DNA of 64,000 nucleotides from contig JAMLGR010000003.1 in the NCBI GenBank assembly GCA_023957775.1, positions 62,001-126,000 of the forward strand, read 5' to 3'. A program made the translations under genes and the position numbers. Every line of letters begins with the position of its first letter. Position 1 is the stretch's first letter. Shown here in pieces: positions 45,051 to 54,010 of this stretch. The notes under the pieces were generated by a model. That model worked only from the letters and a program-made list of their open reading frames with translations, ran no database searches and was not told where the DNA came from. Source of the stretch: Fimbriimonadaceae bacterium. Its GTDB lineage: Bacteria; Armatimonadota; Fimbriimonadia; Fimbriimonadales; Fimbriimonadaceae.

Positions 45051-45598
45051 ACGGCCGAAGTCCAGTCCTCTTTGCCGTGGGCTCCGGACTTCGGCCGGGC
45101 GAAGATCCCGCCGATGACGATCACGACGATCGGGGCGACCGCGAGGACGAAGGACCAGAACGAGAAGAAGACGATTTTGCCCCGGACCTCCTCGAGCGGC
45201 ACCGAACCGAAGACGCGGCTGTCCTCGGATTCAGGGCGGTTGTCGCCGAGCACGTAGATCTGGCCCTGGGGCACGACGTACGGGCCTTGGGTCACGGCGT
45301 AGTTCGTGGGGATCCACGCGTAATCCACCACCTCGCCGGGCATCCGGTACACGCGCTTGATGATCGTGTCGTGGGCCGCCTCCTCGCGGATGACGACGAT
45401 GTCTCCCCGCTTGATCGGTCCGACCAACCAATAGGCTTTGCACGACCAGAGATTCCGACCGTTCTTGAGCGTCGGCTCCATCGAAACGCCCGACACGACG
45501 ACCTTTTGGAAGTTGAAGAACCAGAACATGAGGAACGCCAAGGCGTAGATGAGCACCAGCGTGAATCCGGTCAGCGCCCATTTGCTTGATCTCCTCAT
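45047..45598 (-). CDS. lepB: Signal peptidase I
   Basis: A 183-residue type I signal peptidase with one N-terminal membrane anchor (WALTGFTLVLIYALAFLMFWF). The nucleophile Ser is in VSGVSMEPTL and the general base Lys in DTIIKRVYRMPGE. The GDNRPESEDSR box is present. A second membrane helix near the C-terminus (FSFWSFVLAVAPIVVIVIGG) is unusual but seen in some bacteria. The NUDIX gene follows. Confidence 0.93.
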   Translation of the reverse strand: MRRSSKWALTGFTLVLIYALAFLMFWFFNFQKVVVSGVSMEPTLKNGRNLWSCKAYWLVGPIKRGDIVVIREEAAHDTIIKRVYRMPGEVVDYAWIPTNYAVTQGPYVVPQGQIYVLGDNRPESEDSRVFGSVPLEEVRGKIVFFSFWSFVLAVAPIVVIVIGGIFARPKSGAHGKEDWTSAV

Positions 45599-45676
45599 AC
45601 ACCCTTTCCCGGCATGCCAACGGGTTCCGGCATCGTCCGCTATACTGGAAGGCGCACCGAATGGGCCGCATCGACC

Positions 45677-46198
45677 ATGCAGAGCGTCCTCAACAGCATA
45701 TCCCAACACTCGGCCGTACTGCTTCTGGCGCTCATCGTCACGACAGTGGGCCTCGCGGCAGTCTGCGCGATCCTCGCCAACCGGGTGGCGCGCATGAGGT
45801 CGCGCCTGCGATCGCTGCTCGAAGGGGCGCGCGGCGAGAACCTCGAGCGGATGCTGATGGACCATCTTTCGGAGCGCCTGGAGCTTCAGGAGGGGGTGGA
45901 AGACCTGGAGAAGCGGATGGGCAAGGCCGAAGCCAAGCTCCTGACCACCAAGCGCCACATCGGCCTCGTGCGTTACAACGCGTTCGAGGACGTGGGCGGG
46001 CAACAGAGCTTTGCGCTCGCGGTCTTTGACGACAACGGCGACGGCGCACTCGTCACGAGCCTGGTCGGACGGGCGGAGTGCCGCGTCTACTGCAAACCCC
46101 TTTTGGGCGGAAGGTCGGAAAGGAACCTCTCGCAAGAAGAGCAAAGGGCGATCCGGGAGGCGCTCAGCAGCGAGCCAAAATCCATCCTCTCGTCATGA
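45677..46198 (+). CDS. DUF4446 family protein
   Basis: A 173-residue protein with one N-terminal membrane helix (SAVLLLALIVTTVGLAAVCA), a coiled-coil stretch (EDLEKRMGKAEAKLLTTKRH) and the compact DUF4446 domain IGLVRYNAFEDVGGQQSFALAV. This family is common near sigma factors and sporulation/partition genes, but its role is unknown. A TATACT box (45641-45646) lies upstream. The stop overlaps the sigma factor start by four bases. Confidence 0.88.
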   Translation: MQSVLNSISQHSAVLLLALIVTTVGLAAVCAILANRVARMRSRLRSLLEGARGENLERMLMDHLSERLELQEGVEDLEKRMGKAEAKLLTTKRHIGLVRYNAFEDVGGQQSFALAVFDDNGDGALVTSLVGRAECRVYCKPLLGGRSERNLSQEEQRAIREALSSEPKSILSS

Positions 46199-46785
46199 GC
46201 AGCTTCCCCGACGACAAGGTGCTGATCGCGCGTGCGCAGTCGGGCGACCGGGACGCTGTGGACACGCTGATCCGCAAACACGAGCGACGCGCCTACCAGT
46301 ACGCGTTTCGGCTGACGCCCAACCCCGACGAGGCGTCCGACATCGTCGCCGACGCCTTCGTTCGCGTCTATGGGGCGCTTAAGAATTTCAAGGGCCAGAG
46401 CGCGTTCACCACGTGGCTGTACCGCATCTTGACGAACTGCTTCCTGGACAGCCGCAAGCGGGAGAAGAGCCGGGCGACGGTCAGCCTCGAGGCGACCCTG
46501 GTGACCTCGGAGGGCGAGCTGGATCGGCAGGTCGAGGACCCGGGGGAGGACCCTCACGACCTCTCCCTTCGCAACGAGCGGGAGCGGTTGATGCAGGTGG
46601 CGGTGGGCCAGTTGCCGGACTACCAACGAGCGATGATCGTGATGTACCACGTCGAGGCGCTCTCTTACGAAGATATCGCGGAGGCGTTGGACTTGCCCAT
46701 CGGGACGGTCAAGAGCCGACTGAATCGGGCGCGGCTGTCGCTGCGGGAACTTCTTGTGAAAGACGAGGAACTTTTCCGAGCCTAG
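46195..46785 (+). CDS. ECF-type RNA polymerase sigma factor
   Basis: A 196-residue ECF sigma factor with region 2 (IVADAFVRVYGALKNFKGQ, TWLYRILTNCFLDSRKREK) and region 4 (LPDYQRAMIVMYHVEALSYE, DLPIGTVKSRLNRARLSLRE). The likely anti-sigma gene follows by 40 nt. The ATG at 46195 overlaps the DUF4446 stop (ATGA), so all three are one operon. A longer reading upstream is an out-of-frame extension. Confidence 0.95.
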   Translation: MSSFPDDKVLIARAQSGDRDAVDTLIRKHERRAYQYAFRLTPNPDEASDIVADAFVRVYGALKNFKGQSAFTTWLYRILTNCFLDSRKREKSRATVSLEATLVTSEGELDRQVEDPGEDPHDLSLRNERERLMQVAVGQLPDYQRAMIVMYHVEALSYEDIAEALDLPIGTVKSRLNRARLSLRELLVKDEELFRA

Positions 46786-46825
46786 GCAGTCAAAGAGACC
46801 AGAGAAGACGAGGTCTATAGGGAAA

Positions 46826-47677
46826 ATGAACGCCACCAAGGCAAAGGAGTTTTTCTCCGCATACTACGAAGGGTCGATCGACGCCGGACTGAAGCAGTCG
46901 TTCGAGCGCCGCCTCGCCGCCGATGCCGACCTTCAGGCCGAGTACCAGGCTTTCGCGCGGGCCATGGCCGAACTCGATGCCATCCGCGAGATCGAGATCG
47001 CGATCCCCGACGACCTCCACGAGCGCATTCAAGCCCGCCTCGACAAGCACGTCTTCGACCAGAAACGCTCCTCCCAACCCGCGCTGCTCTCGTGGTGGAG
47101 GCCCCTCGCCATCGCCGCCGTGGGCGCTTTGGCGATCTTTGGCGCCGTCCAATCGCTGACCAATAAGGGCGGAGGTCTCATGACGGGCGACGTCCTGTCG
47201 CCGAAGCCGGCCGAGGTCCCCCTCCGCGTGGAATCGATCGATGGCGTTCCCACGCTCTTCTACCGCCCCGCCGAGAAGCACACGTTGATCGTGCGCAATG
47301 TGTCGGACGGCACTGAGCGTGAGAGGCTCGAAGTCGATGGCCGGTTGCTGCGAAGCGAACTGCGCAACTCCGGAGCGTCGGCGAGCTTGGTCAGCATCGA
47401 CGTCGGCGACGGCACCGTCCCGATGATGGTCGCCATTCCCGGTCGGCAACCGACGTCGCACGCGACGGGCCAGGGCACGATCCGGGAGTTCGTGCTGGCT
47501 CTGGCAGATCACTACCGCACCCCGGTGACCTTGCAGACGGGCAGTCCCGACCGCACGGTGGTGTGGGACTTCACCTCGACCGATCCTCTCGCCGACGCGG
47601 CGAAGGCGTTGAAGGACACCCGGTTCTCGGTGGAGCAGCGCTACTCCGGCGTGCTCACGATCCAAGAGCACGAGTAG
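46826..47677 (+). CDS. Membrane anti-sigma-like protein with STN-like C-terminus
   Basis: A 283-residue protein with an N-terminal cytoplasmic helical region (about 1-90) that resembles zinc-free anti-sigma domains, one membrane helix (about 92-110: PLAIAAVGALAIFGAVQSL) and an extracytoplasmic part. The C-terminal 60 residues (ADHYRTPVTLQTG then DPLADAAKALKDTRFSVEQ) resemble a secretin/TonB short N-terminal (STN) domain. It probably holds the preceding sigma factor until an envelope signal arrives. Confidence 0.75.
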   Translation: MNATKAKEFFSAYYEGSIDAGLKQSFERRLAADADLQAEYQAFARAMAELDAIREIEIAIPDDLHERIQARLDKHVFDQKRSSQPALLSWWRPLAIAAVGALAIFGAVQSLTNKGGGLMTGDVLSPKPAEVPLRVESIDGVPTLFYRPAEKHTLIVRNVSDGTERERLEVDGRLLRSELRNSGASASLVSIDVGDGTVPMMVAIPGRQPTSHATGQGTIREFVLALADHYRTPVTLQTGSPDRTVVWDFTSTDPLADAAKALKDTRFSVEQRYSGVLTIQEHE

Positions 47678-47747
47678 ATTTCCTCCCGCCTCACAGCGGG
47701 GCGCCCCCCTCGCGTCCCGCTCCCTTCCTCTACGGTAACCTGCTGTT

Positions 47748-48077
47748 ATGCGCTGGTTGGATGGAGTGTTGATCGCTTTTGGCATCGTGAACCTGCTCGG
47801 GGGGCTCTACGGCTACTTCGGCGCGGGGAGCATGATGTCTCTGATCGGTGGGGTCGGGACCGGCATCGTCGTGATCGCCGGCGCCGCTCTTGCCAAGAGC
47901 CATCCGTCGGCGGGCTATGGCTTGGCCACCGTGGGAACGCTGCTCGTCGGCATCATGATGCTGAAGCGCTATCTGGAGACCCAGAAGGTGATGCCCGCGC
48001 TGATGCTGACCGTGCTGTCCGCCGTCGTGCTGGTGTGCCTCGTCGTCGGCCACTTCGCGGCGCGCAAACCCGCTTAA
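47748..48077 (+). CDS. TMEM14-type small membrane protein
   Basis: A 109-residue protein with four membrane helices, Gly-rich (GSMMSLIGGVGTGIVVIAGAA) and with the short loops of the TMEM14 family, whose bacterial role is unclear. A TAACCT box (47736-47741) lies 6 nt before the ATG, with no Shine-Dalgarno. It is followed by two inverted copies of the dispersed palindrome. Confidence 0.75.
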   Translation: MRWLDGVLIAFGIVNLLGGLYGYFGAGSMMSLIGGVGTGIVVIAGAALAKSHPSAGYGLATVGTLLVGIMMLKRYLETQKVMPALMLTVLSAVVLVCLVVGHFAARKPA

Positions 48078-48105
48078 GTCAGAGGGGTTCCTTCGTCATC
48101 GAGCG

Positions 48106-48216
48106 GCACGCCCGTCGAGCGGGCGTGGCACCCCATCTGCACCCCATCTGCACCCCGCTCGGCACCTTAGTCGGTTCACGGTCCCGGAGGTGCCACACCC
48201 GCTAGACGGGCGTGCT
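48106..48216. repeat. Two copies of the dispersed palindrome, in opposite orientation, with a short tandem run
   Basis: One copy of the 26-nt element lies at 48106-48131 and an inverted copy at 48190-48216. Between them CACCCCATCTG is repeated, starting directly from the first copy's right end. The second copy overlaps the YgfZ stop codon, so the loop of the palindrome supplies TAG. Confidence 0.85.
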
Positions 48217-49197
48217 CCCCGGCTGCGCGAACATCGGCATGGCCCGAAGCTCGGCCCTCACCGTGCCGGCAAATGTTTCGACCTCCACTTCCTCGCCGGC
48301 GAAGGCCGCTTCCCTTCGGATCATCGCGGCCGCCACGCGTCCCACGGTGCTCGTGACCTTGCCCGCGTCCGGACGCCGAGGGGATCGCACCGCGTCTCCG
48401 GCACGCACCGCTTCCTCGCAGACCAGCCCCATCCACGTGCGGTTGGTGTGCCCCCGGCTGTGCATGCGCATCAACACCTCTTGGCCGGTGTAGCACCCCT
48501 TCGTGTAGCTGATGTGGGCCTCCTGATAGGCCGGTCCCAGTTCCGGGGGCAACGTCTTCGAGTCCGTGTCGACGCCCAACAGGGGAATTCCCGCCTCGAT
48601 GCGCAGGAGTCCGACCGCTGCCGGAGGAACGCTCGGGAATCGTTCGCCAAGAATCTGGAGGGCGGCGTCCGCCGATCCATCCAACAACAGGTCCCACCCG
48701 CCGACACCGCTGCGGTCCGAACGCAGACACCTGAGCGAGAGCCCCGCCATCTCTCCAACGCCGGAATCGAGCGACGGGAGCGACACCAGTTCCGACAGCC
48801 GCGCCGTGGCGCTCGCGCCTTGGACCGTCACCGCCGTGACGGGGCCGAGGGGTTGGGCGCGGACGTCTTCGAGAAACACCATCTCCTCGAACCGTCGCAG
48901 AACGGTCTCGGCCCCACCGGTCGGCAGGCCCAGAACGTAGGAATCGCCAAAGTCCCACAGCTTGCCGTCGGCAAGCAATTGCCCCGTGGGCGAGCAGAAA
49001 CAGAGTTCGAGAGAGCCCCCGGGCTCGAGGGTTCGCAGATCGTTCGTCTGCTGGCCCTGCAACCACCCTTTCCGATCGTCGCCGACGATTTCGATCCAAC
49101 TCCAGGATTCGAGGGGCCAGAAACCCGCGGAAACGCGCACGCGGAGCGCGTCCTCCTCGAGTTCGGCAAAGGTGGGGATGGGATCGGGAGTGGCCAT
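48202..49197 (-). CDS. ygfZ: YgfZ/GcvT-like tRNA-modifying or Fe-S repair protein
   Basis: A 331-residue YgfZ. The signature KGCYTGQEVLMRMHSRG contains the essential Cys; DRKGWLQGQQTNDLR and PLLGVDTDSKTLPPE are also conserved. YgfZ binds folate and helps maintain certain Fe-S enzymes such as MiaB. The ATG at 49197 is preferred; a longer reading to 50409 is a chance extension through the next genes. The last residues (GSTPV) are encoded by the repeat. Confidence 0.93.
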   Translation of the reverse strand: MATPDPIPTFAELEEDALRVRVSAGFWPLESWSWIEIVGDDRKGWLQGQQTNDLRTLEPGGSLELCFCSPTGQLLADGKLWDFGDSYVLGLPTGGAETVLRRFEEMVFLEDVRAQPLGPVTAVTVQGASATARLSELVSLPSLDSGVGEMAGLSLRCLRSDRSGVGGWDLLLDGSADAALQILGERFPSVPPAAVGLLRIEAGIPLLGVDTDSKTLPPELGPAYQEAHISYTKGCYTGQEVLMRMHSRGHTNRTWMGLVCEEAVRAGDAVRSPRRPDAGKVTSTVGRVAAAMIRREAAFAGEEVEVETFAGTVRAELRAMPMFAQPGSTPV

Positions 49198-49281
49198 GGC
49201 GATCGGGGCGACGTGCAACAATCGGGAGATGGGCGCCGCCTCTAGGTCATACGTCGAACCGCCGCGGGTCGTGGCGGCGGC

Positions 49282-50097
49282 ATGAATCCCTGGATTCTGG
49301 CTGCGCTCTTCGGGCTCGGATACCACGCCGGCAAGGCGGAGGTCCAGCGCTTCGAACGCCTCGCAGCCGAAGAGATCGCGTCGAAACTGGACGGCGACGA
49401 TCGCCACGTCCACGTGCAAACAAAGCTGAACGGCCTGATCGGGGGAGCGATGGGCGACCTCAAGCAGGTCACGATCCGCGCGTCGAACTTCTCGACGGCC
49501 GAGCTCCCGCTCTACACCGAACCCGATCGCCCGCGCAGCGGCCACATCCGAGAGCTGCGGCTCTTCTTGGACGATTTCCGGCTCGCGGGCTTGCGCGTCG
49601 AGCACCTCGAGGCGTCGATCCCCGATTGCCGCTACGACTTCGGGCTCGCCCAACGCCATCACACCGTGCGGCTCAGCCAAAGCGGAGTGGGGACCGGGTT
49701 GGTTCGCATTCGTGCGCCGGACTTGGAGGCCTACATCCTCCGCAAGTTCAAGGAGATCAAGCGGGTTTCGGTGCGGATCGAGAAGGACAAGGTGTTTGTC
49801 GAGGGGTACGGCGAGTTCATCGTCGTCCATACGAACTTCGAGGTCATCGCCACCCTGGAGTCGCCCGACGGGTCCCGACTGATGCTCGCCAACGCCGTGA
49901 TCTTCTTCGACGGCCGGCGCGCGGACGCGTCCTCCGGAAAGGTCCTCCTCGACACGTTGAACCCCGTGGTGGACCTCGCCAAGGACCTCGGGCTGGCAGA
50001 CGCCGTGCACGTCGAGAAGATCCGCCTCAAGGATGGGTTCCTCGAGGCGTCTGGGGCAACGAAGATCCCGTTGCGCCCGGGCGACCGGTATCCTTGA
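49282..50097 (+). CDS. DUF2993 (LmeA-like) exported protein
   Basis: A 271-residue protein with a short hydrophobic N-terminus (MNPWILAALFGLGYHAG) and the DUF2993 beta-rich lipid-binding layout (LNGLIGGAMGDLKQVTIRAS, DDFRLAGLRVEHLEASIPDC). Family members bind or move lipids of the envelope. The glycosyltransferase gene starts 4 nt after its stop, so the pair probably serves lipid-linked glycan assembly. Confidence 0.8.
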   Translation: MNPWILAALFGLGYHAGKAEVQRFERLAAEEIASKLDGDDRHVHVQTKLNGLIGGAMGDLKQVTIRASNFSTAELPLYTEPDRPRSGHIRELRLFLDDFRLAGLRVEHLEASIPDCRYDFGLAQRHHTVRLSQSGVGTGLVRIRAPDLEAYILRKFKEIKRVSVRIEKDKVFVEGYGEFIVVHTNFEVIATLESPDGSRLMLANAVIFFDGRRADASSGKVLLDTLNPVVDLAKDLGLADAVHVEKIRLKDGFLEASGATKIPLRPGDRYP

Positions 50098-50101
50098 GCG
50101 A

Positions 50102-50800
50102 ATGCCCGACGGCGCCAATCCCGATTTGACGGTGCTGATTCCGGCTCTCGACGAGCAGGACACGATTGGCGAAGTCCTCGACCGCATTCTTGCCCTTCCG
50201 CTCGACACGCAGATCCTGGTCATCGACGATGGAAGCACGGACCGCACTCCCGAGATCCTCGCTTCGTACGGCGATCGGATCGAGGTGCTCCGAAACGCCG
50301 AGCGCGGAGGCAAGGGCAACGCCATCCGCCAAGCGCTGCCCCACGCCCGAGGCGCGGCGGTGATCATCCAAGACGCGGACCTCGAGTACTTCCCCGAGGA
50401 GATTCCCAAGCTCGTGGCGCCGATCCTCGAGGGCAGGGCGAACGTCGTCTACGGCACCCGGTTCGCCGAGGGGCTTCCCAAGGGCATGGCGCTGCCCAAC
50501 AAGATCGTCAACAAGCTCCTTGCATGGAGCGTCGGTTTGCTCTACTTCCGCAAGATCACCGACGAGGCGACGTGTTACAAGGCCTTCAAGCGCGAGGTGC
50601 TGCAGGCGATGCACCTCCAGTGCAGACGGTTCGAATTCTGTCCCGAAGTGACCGCCAAAGCCATACGGATGGGCGAAGAGATCGTGGAGGTCCCGATTTC
50701 GTACGTCCCGCGCACGAAGCACGCGGGCAAGAAGATTCGGTGGACCGATGCCCCCGAGGCCTTCTGGACGTTGCTCAAGCACCGCTTCGGACAGATCTAG
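50102..50800 (+). CDS. GT2-family glycosyltransferase (polyprenyl-phosphate sugar synthase type)
   Basis: A 232-residue inverting GT2 enzyme. It has TVLIPALDEQDTIGEVLDRI, the nucleotide strand VIDDGSTDRTPEIL, the metal DxD in QDADLEYFPEEIP and a late basic segment. Size and layout match DPM1-type enzymes that load a sugar onto a polyprenyl phosphate, without C-terminal membrane helices. The ATG at 50102 lies 4 nt after the DUF2993 stop. Confidence 0.92.
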   Translation: MPDGANPDLTVLIPALDEQDTIGEVLDRILALPLDTQILVIDDGSTDRTPEILASYGDRIEVLRNAERGGKGNAIRQALPHARGAAVIIQDADLEYFPEEIPKLVAPILEGRANVVYGTRFAEGLPKGMALPNKIVNKLLAWSVGLLYFRKITDEATCYKAFKREVLQAMHLQCRRFEFCPEVTAKAIRMGEEIVEVPISYVPRTKHAGKKIRWTDAPEAFWTLLKHRFGQI

Positions 50801-50864
50801 TGTAGCGTCTCAATAATCTCAGGGCAGCGAGACCCGGGTTCAAAGGGGTGACCCGATATGAAAC

Positions 50865-50966
50865 TCCCTTGGTTGCCGGAGCACGCCCGTCGAGCGGACG
50901 TGGCACCGCGCGATGCAGTCCCTTGGTTGCCGGAGCACGCCCGTCGAGCGGGCGTGGCACCTCGCT
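50865..50966. repeat. Two 54-nt tandem repeats with the dispersed palindrome; rest of a 319-nt gap
   Basis: Units begin at 50865 and 50919, each with TCCCTTGGTTGCCGGA followed by the palindrome (50881-50906 and 50935-50960). The gap from 50801 to 51119 holds no gene that I can support; outside the repeats it shows no clear promoter or RNA. Confidence 0.85.
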
Positions 50967-51119
50967 GCGCTATGCAGCTCCTTATGCCTGAACCACGGGC
51001 TCTGCCAGACGTCCAAGCGGGAAAGGCCCCGCGCTGCATGTGAACTCTCCCAAGTCGGCAGCCAAGGGGTCTTTTCAAACTGGACCGTTCCGGCCCTCCG
51101 CGACGTCTGAATCCACGGG

Positions 51120-52163
51120 ATGCCGCAACACGTGCGCGAGTGGATCGAGCAACGGGAGTTGGAGACGCTCTCGCCCTTTGCCTTCAAGGCGTCGGAGAGC
51201 GTCGGGCGGCCGGTGCACGAGGACCAAGACCCCGTGCGCACGTGCTTTCAACGCGACCGCGACCGCGTCCTCCATTCCAAGGCGTTCCGCAGGCTCAAGC
51301 ACAAGACGCAGGTGTTCATCGAACCGCGCGGCGACCACTACCGCACCCGGCTCACCCACTCCCTCGAGGTCGCCCAGATCGCCCGGACCATCGGTCGCGC
51401 GCTTCGGCTCAACGAGGACCTGATCGAGGCCATCGCTCTGGGCCACGACGTGGGACACACCCCGTTCGGCCACGCCGGGGAATCGGCCCTCGATGAGGCG
51501 ATGCGCGAGGCGCGCGCCTCGGGGGCGATCGCGGAGAGCGACCCGTGCCCCGACGGATTTCGCCACTACGAGCAGTCGCTGCGCATCGTGGACGATCTCA
51601 GCCGCCTGAACCTGACCCACGAGACCCGGGCGGGGATCGGCGGGCACAGCAAGGGCCGGAAGGACCTGACGGCCTTCGACGGCGAACCCACCTCCACCCT
51701 CGAGGCGGCGGTGGTGCGAATCAGCGACCGCATCGCCTACATGAACCACGATCTCGACGACGCGCTCCGATCGGGCATGATCGAGGGCGTTCCGGAGGCG
51801 TTCGAGGCGATCGGACCCTCCCACTCGCGACGCATTGGAGCGATGGTCGAGGACGTGATCCTCAACAGCCGAGACCAACCCGCCATCAAGCTCTCGGCAG
51901 CGATGCTCGGGACCATGAACGAGATGAAGGAGTGGCTGTTCGAGAACGTCTACCTCGAATACCCGGTGCGCTACCCCGACCTCGCGAAGGCCAAGCGGCT
52001 GGTGCGGGAGTTGTTCTTCCACTTCCTTGAGCCGGGGACGCTTCCGCCCGGCTTTACCGGTGCTCAGGGCGCGATCGACTATGTGGCAGGCATGACCGAT
52101 CGCTACGCGATGGACACCTACGCAGACCTGAGACTTCCGCGGGGATTCCGCGTCTCCGAGTAA
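51120..52163 (+). CDS. dgt: Deoxyguanosinetriphosphate triphosphohydrolase-like protein
   Basis: A 347-residue HD-domain dNTPase. The metal site is visible as RTRLTHSLEVAQIAR (His), GHDVGHTPFGHAGE (His-Asp, His) and RISDRIAYMNHDLDD (Asp). FRRLKHKTQVF and FEPxHYEQSL-type motifs match the short bacterial Dgt family that removes triphosphate from dNTPs to control their pool. Length is normal for the short type. It stands alone after the repeat-filled gap. Confidence 0.94.
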   Translation: MPQHVREWIEQRELETLSPFAFKASESVGRPVHEDQDPVRTCFQRDRDRVLHSKAFRRLKHKTQVFIEPRGDHYRTRLTHSLEVAQIARTIGRALRLNEDLIEAIALGHDVGHTPFGHAGESALDEAMREARASGAIAESDPCPDGFRHYEQSLRIVDDLSRLNLTHETRAGIGGHSKGRKDLTAFDGEPTSTLEAAVVRISDRIAYMNHDLDDALRSGMIEGVPEAFEAIGPSHSRRIGAMVEDVILNSRDQPAIKLSAAMLGTMNEMKEWLFENVYLEYPVRYPDLAKAKRLVRELFFHFLEPGTLPPGFTGAQGAIDYVAGMTDRYAMDTYADLRLPRGFRVSE

Positions 52164-52195
52164 CCCCCTTGCACGCGTGGCGGTGGGGTATCACC

Positions 52196-52307
52196 GCACG
52201 CCCGTCCAGCGGGCGTGGCACCCGGTGCACCCGTGGCACCCGTGGCACCCGTGGCACCCGTGGCACCCGTGCACCCGTTGCACCCGTGGCACCCATTGCA
52301 CCCGTGG
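52196..52307. repeat. Dispersed palindrome followed by a 9-bp tandem array (CACCCGTGG)
   Basis: One palindrome copy lies at 52196-52221. Ten CACCCGTGG-like units (52219-52307) run on from its right end; one is 8 bp and the first and several others carry substitutions. The array looks seeded from the palindrome's GGCACC end. It lies between dgt and the KefB-type stop. Confidence 0.88.
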
Positions 52308-52316
52308 CGGCGACGA

Positions 52317-53990
52317 TTACCGCAGACTGACGCCCGGGTCGTCTTCGTCCTCTTGCGCGGCTTGGCGCTCTAACGTCGCGTTCCCGAGTTCCCGTCCCAT
52401 CACAAACTCCTCGTCCACCACGACGGTGGCGCCCGAAGCCCGCAGATCGTCGACGAGTTGGTGGTATCGCGAGCGCGCGACGATGCGCAGGTGGGGTGCC
52501 CGGCGGCGGGCTTCGGAGATCACCAACTTCGCGACGGGTCCGTCGGGAAGAGCGACAACCAGCGTCTCAGCCGACCGGATCGATGCGCCTTCGAGGATGT
52601 CCGGGTGCGTGGCGTCGCCGATCCGCGCGGTCAGGCCCTGCGATTCGGCGCGCCGCACGAGCGCCGGATTCAGTTCGAGCACGAACACCGCCACACCCGC
52701 ATCGGACAGAACCCGCGAGGCCGACTCCCCCGCCTCGCCGAAACCGACGAGGACCACGTGGCCGCTGCGCGCCGTCCTGGGACCGTGGCGTTCCTCGACC
52801 GCCAGGCGCCTTGGGGAGAAGAGCCGCACGGCCAGCCTCCGCGCCACGCCGGGCGCCGTGGCGACGAGCGTCGGAGAGGCGAGCAGGGTCGCGACGGAGG
52901 CCGAAGTGAGCACCTGCACCGTGTCGGGCTCGAGAACTCCCTTGCTGGCCGCCAACTGGAGCAGCACGAACGACAACTCCCCGACCTGGGCGAGCGCCAA
53001 GCCCGTGGCCATCGCATTGACGATCGTGAGCCCCGAGGCTCGCACCGCGAGAAAGCCGATGGTCGCCTTTCCCACAAGGACCAGGCCCGCGACGCCGAGC
53101 ACCTGGAGCGGGTGGGCCACGATCCACGCCGGGTCCGCGAGCATGCCCACCGAAGCGAAGAAGAGCGTGACGAACAGCGTCCGCAACGGCAGCACGTCGA
53201 CGCGGATCTGGTCGGCGAACGCCGACTCGCCGAGCAACATGCCGGCGACAAACGCCCCCAACGACGGGGACACGCCGACCGCATGCGCTCCGTAGGCCGC
53301 GGCGATGCACGTCGTGATCGCCAAGAGGATCGGCAGTTCCCGGTTCCGCGTCATGGCCCTGGAAAGCAGGGCGCGAGGCAACAGCAGAAGCAACACCAGA
53401 CCGAAGGAGAGCACGACGATGCCGAGGTTGATCAGCACCGGAAGGCTGGCCCGGATCGTCAGGCCCGGCACTTCGGTGCCCAACGTGTTCACAAGAAGCA
53501 CCAGCGGCACGAGCGCGACGTCTTGGACAAGCAGAATGCCGATCGCAGCCCGCCCATACGACGCGTCAAGGGCGTTCCTTTCGCGCAGCGCCCGCACGAC
53601 GACCGCGGTGCTGCTCAGGGCAACGACGGCCCCGATGGCGATCGCACCCACCGGGTCCAGGCCGAACGCCACCGCCAACCCGAACGCCACGCTCCCGGTC
53701 AGCACGATCTGAATCGAACCGCCCACCAGGGCGATGCGCCCCATCTTCAGCATGCCCTTCCAGGAGAACTCAAGGCCGATCGAGAAGAGGAGCAACGCCA
53801 CCCCGATCTCCGCCAGCGAGTGCACGGCTCCCGATTCGCGCACCACGCCCGCGACGCCGGGGCCCAAGACCACGCCGGCGGCGATGTACCCCAGCACGGC
53901 ACTCTGTCGAAACCGCTCCATCAGCGCCCCCAAAAGGAACGCCGCGGCAAGCGTCGCGACAAGATCGAGCAGAAGTCCCCAGCCAGTCAT
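52317..53990 (-). CDS. KefB-type cation:proton antiporter with RCK domain
   Basis: A 557-residue CPA2 antiporter. The membrane part (about 1-380) has the Na/H exchanger layout with GYIAAGVVLGPGVAGVV and GVALLLFSIGLEF. The C-terminal RCK/TrkA-N domain (about 400-530) has a GxGxxG loop (VLVGFGEAGESASRVL) and an acidic end (FVLELNPAL). It moves K+ or Na+ against protons and is gated by NAD(H) or related ligands. It stands between two repeat arrays. Confidence 0.93.
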   Translation of the reverse strand: MTGWGLLLDLVATLAAAFLLGALMERFRQSAVLGYIAAGVVLGPGVAGVVRESGAVHSLAEIGVALLLFSIGLEFSWKGMLKMGRIALVGGSIQIVLTGSVAFGLAVAFGLDPVGAIAIGAVVALSSTAVVVRALRERNALDASYGRAAIGILLVQDVALVPLVLLVNTLGTEVPGLTIRASLPVLINLGIVVLSFGLVLLLLLPRALLSRAMTRNRELPILLAITTCIAAAYGAHAVGVSPSLGAFVAGMLLGESAFADQIRVDVLPLRTLFVTLFFASVGMLADPAWIVAHPLQVLGVAGLVLVGKATIGFLAVRASGLTIVNAMATGLALAQVGELSFVLLQLAASKGVLEPDTVQVLTSASVATLLASPTLVATAPGVARRLAVRLFSPRRLAVEERHGPRTARSGHVVLVGFGEAGESASRVLSDAGVAVFVLELNPALVRRAESQGLTARIGDATHPDILEGASIRSAETLVVALPDGPVAKLVISEARRRAPHLRIVARSRYHQLVDDLRASGATVVVDEEFVMGRELGNATLERQAAQEDEDDPGVSLR

Positions 53991-54010
53991 CGGAGACTCG
54001 AAGGCTACCC

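Noticed and set aside
50801-50864. tRNA-like GGTTCAAA and other motif fragments in the intergenic gap
   Set aside because: No acceptor stem, anticodon stem or full cloverleaf can be formed.
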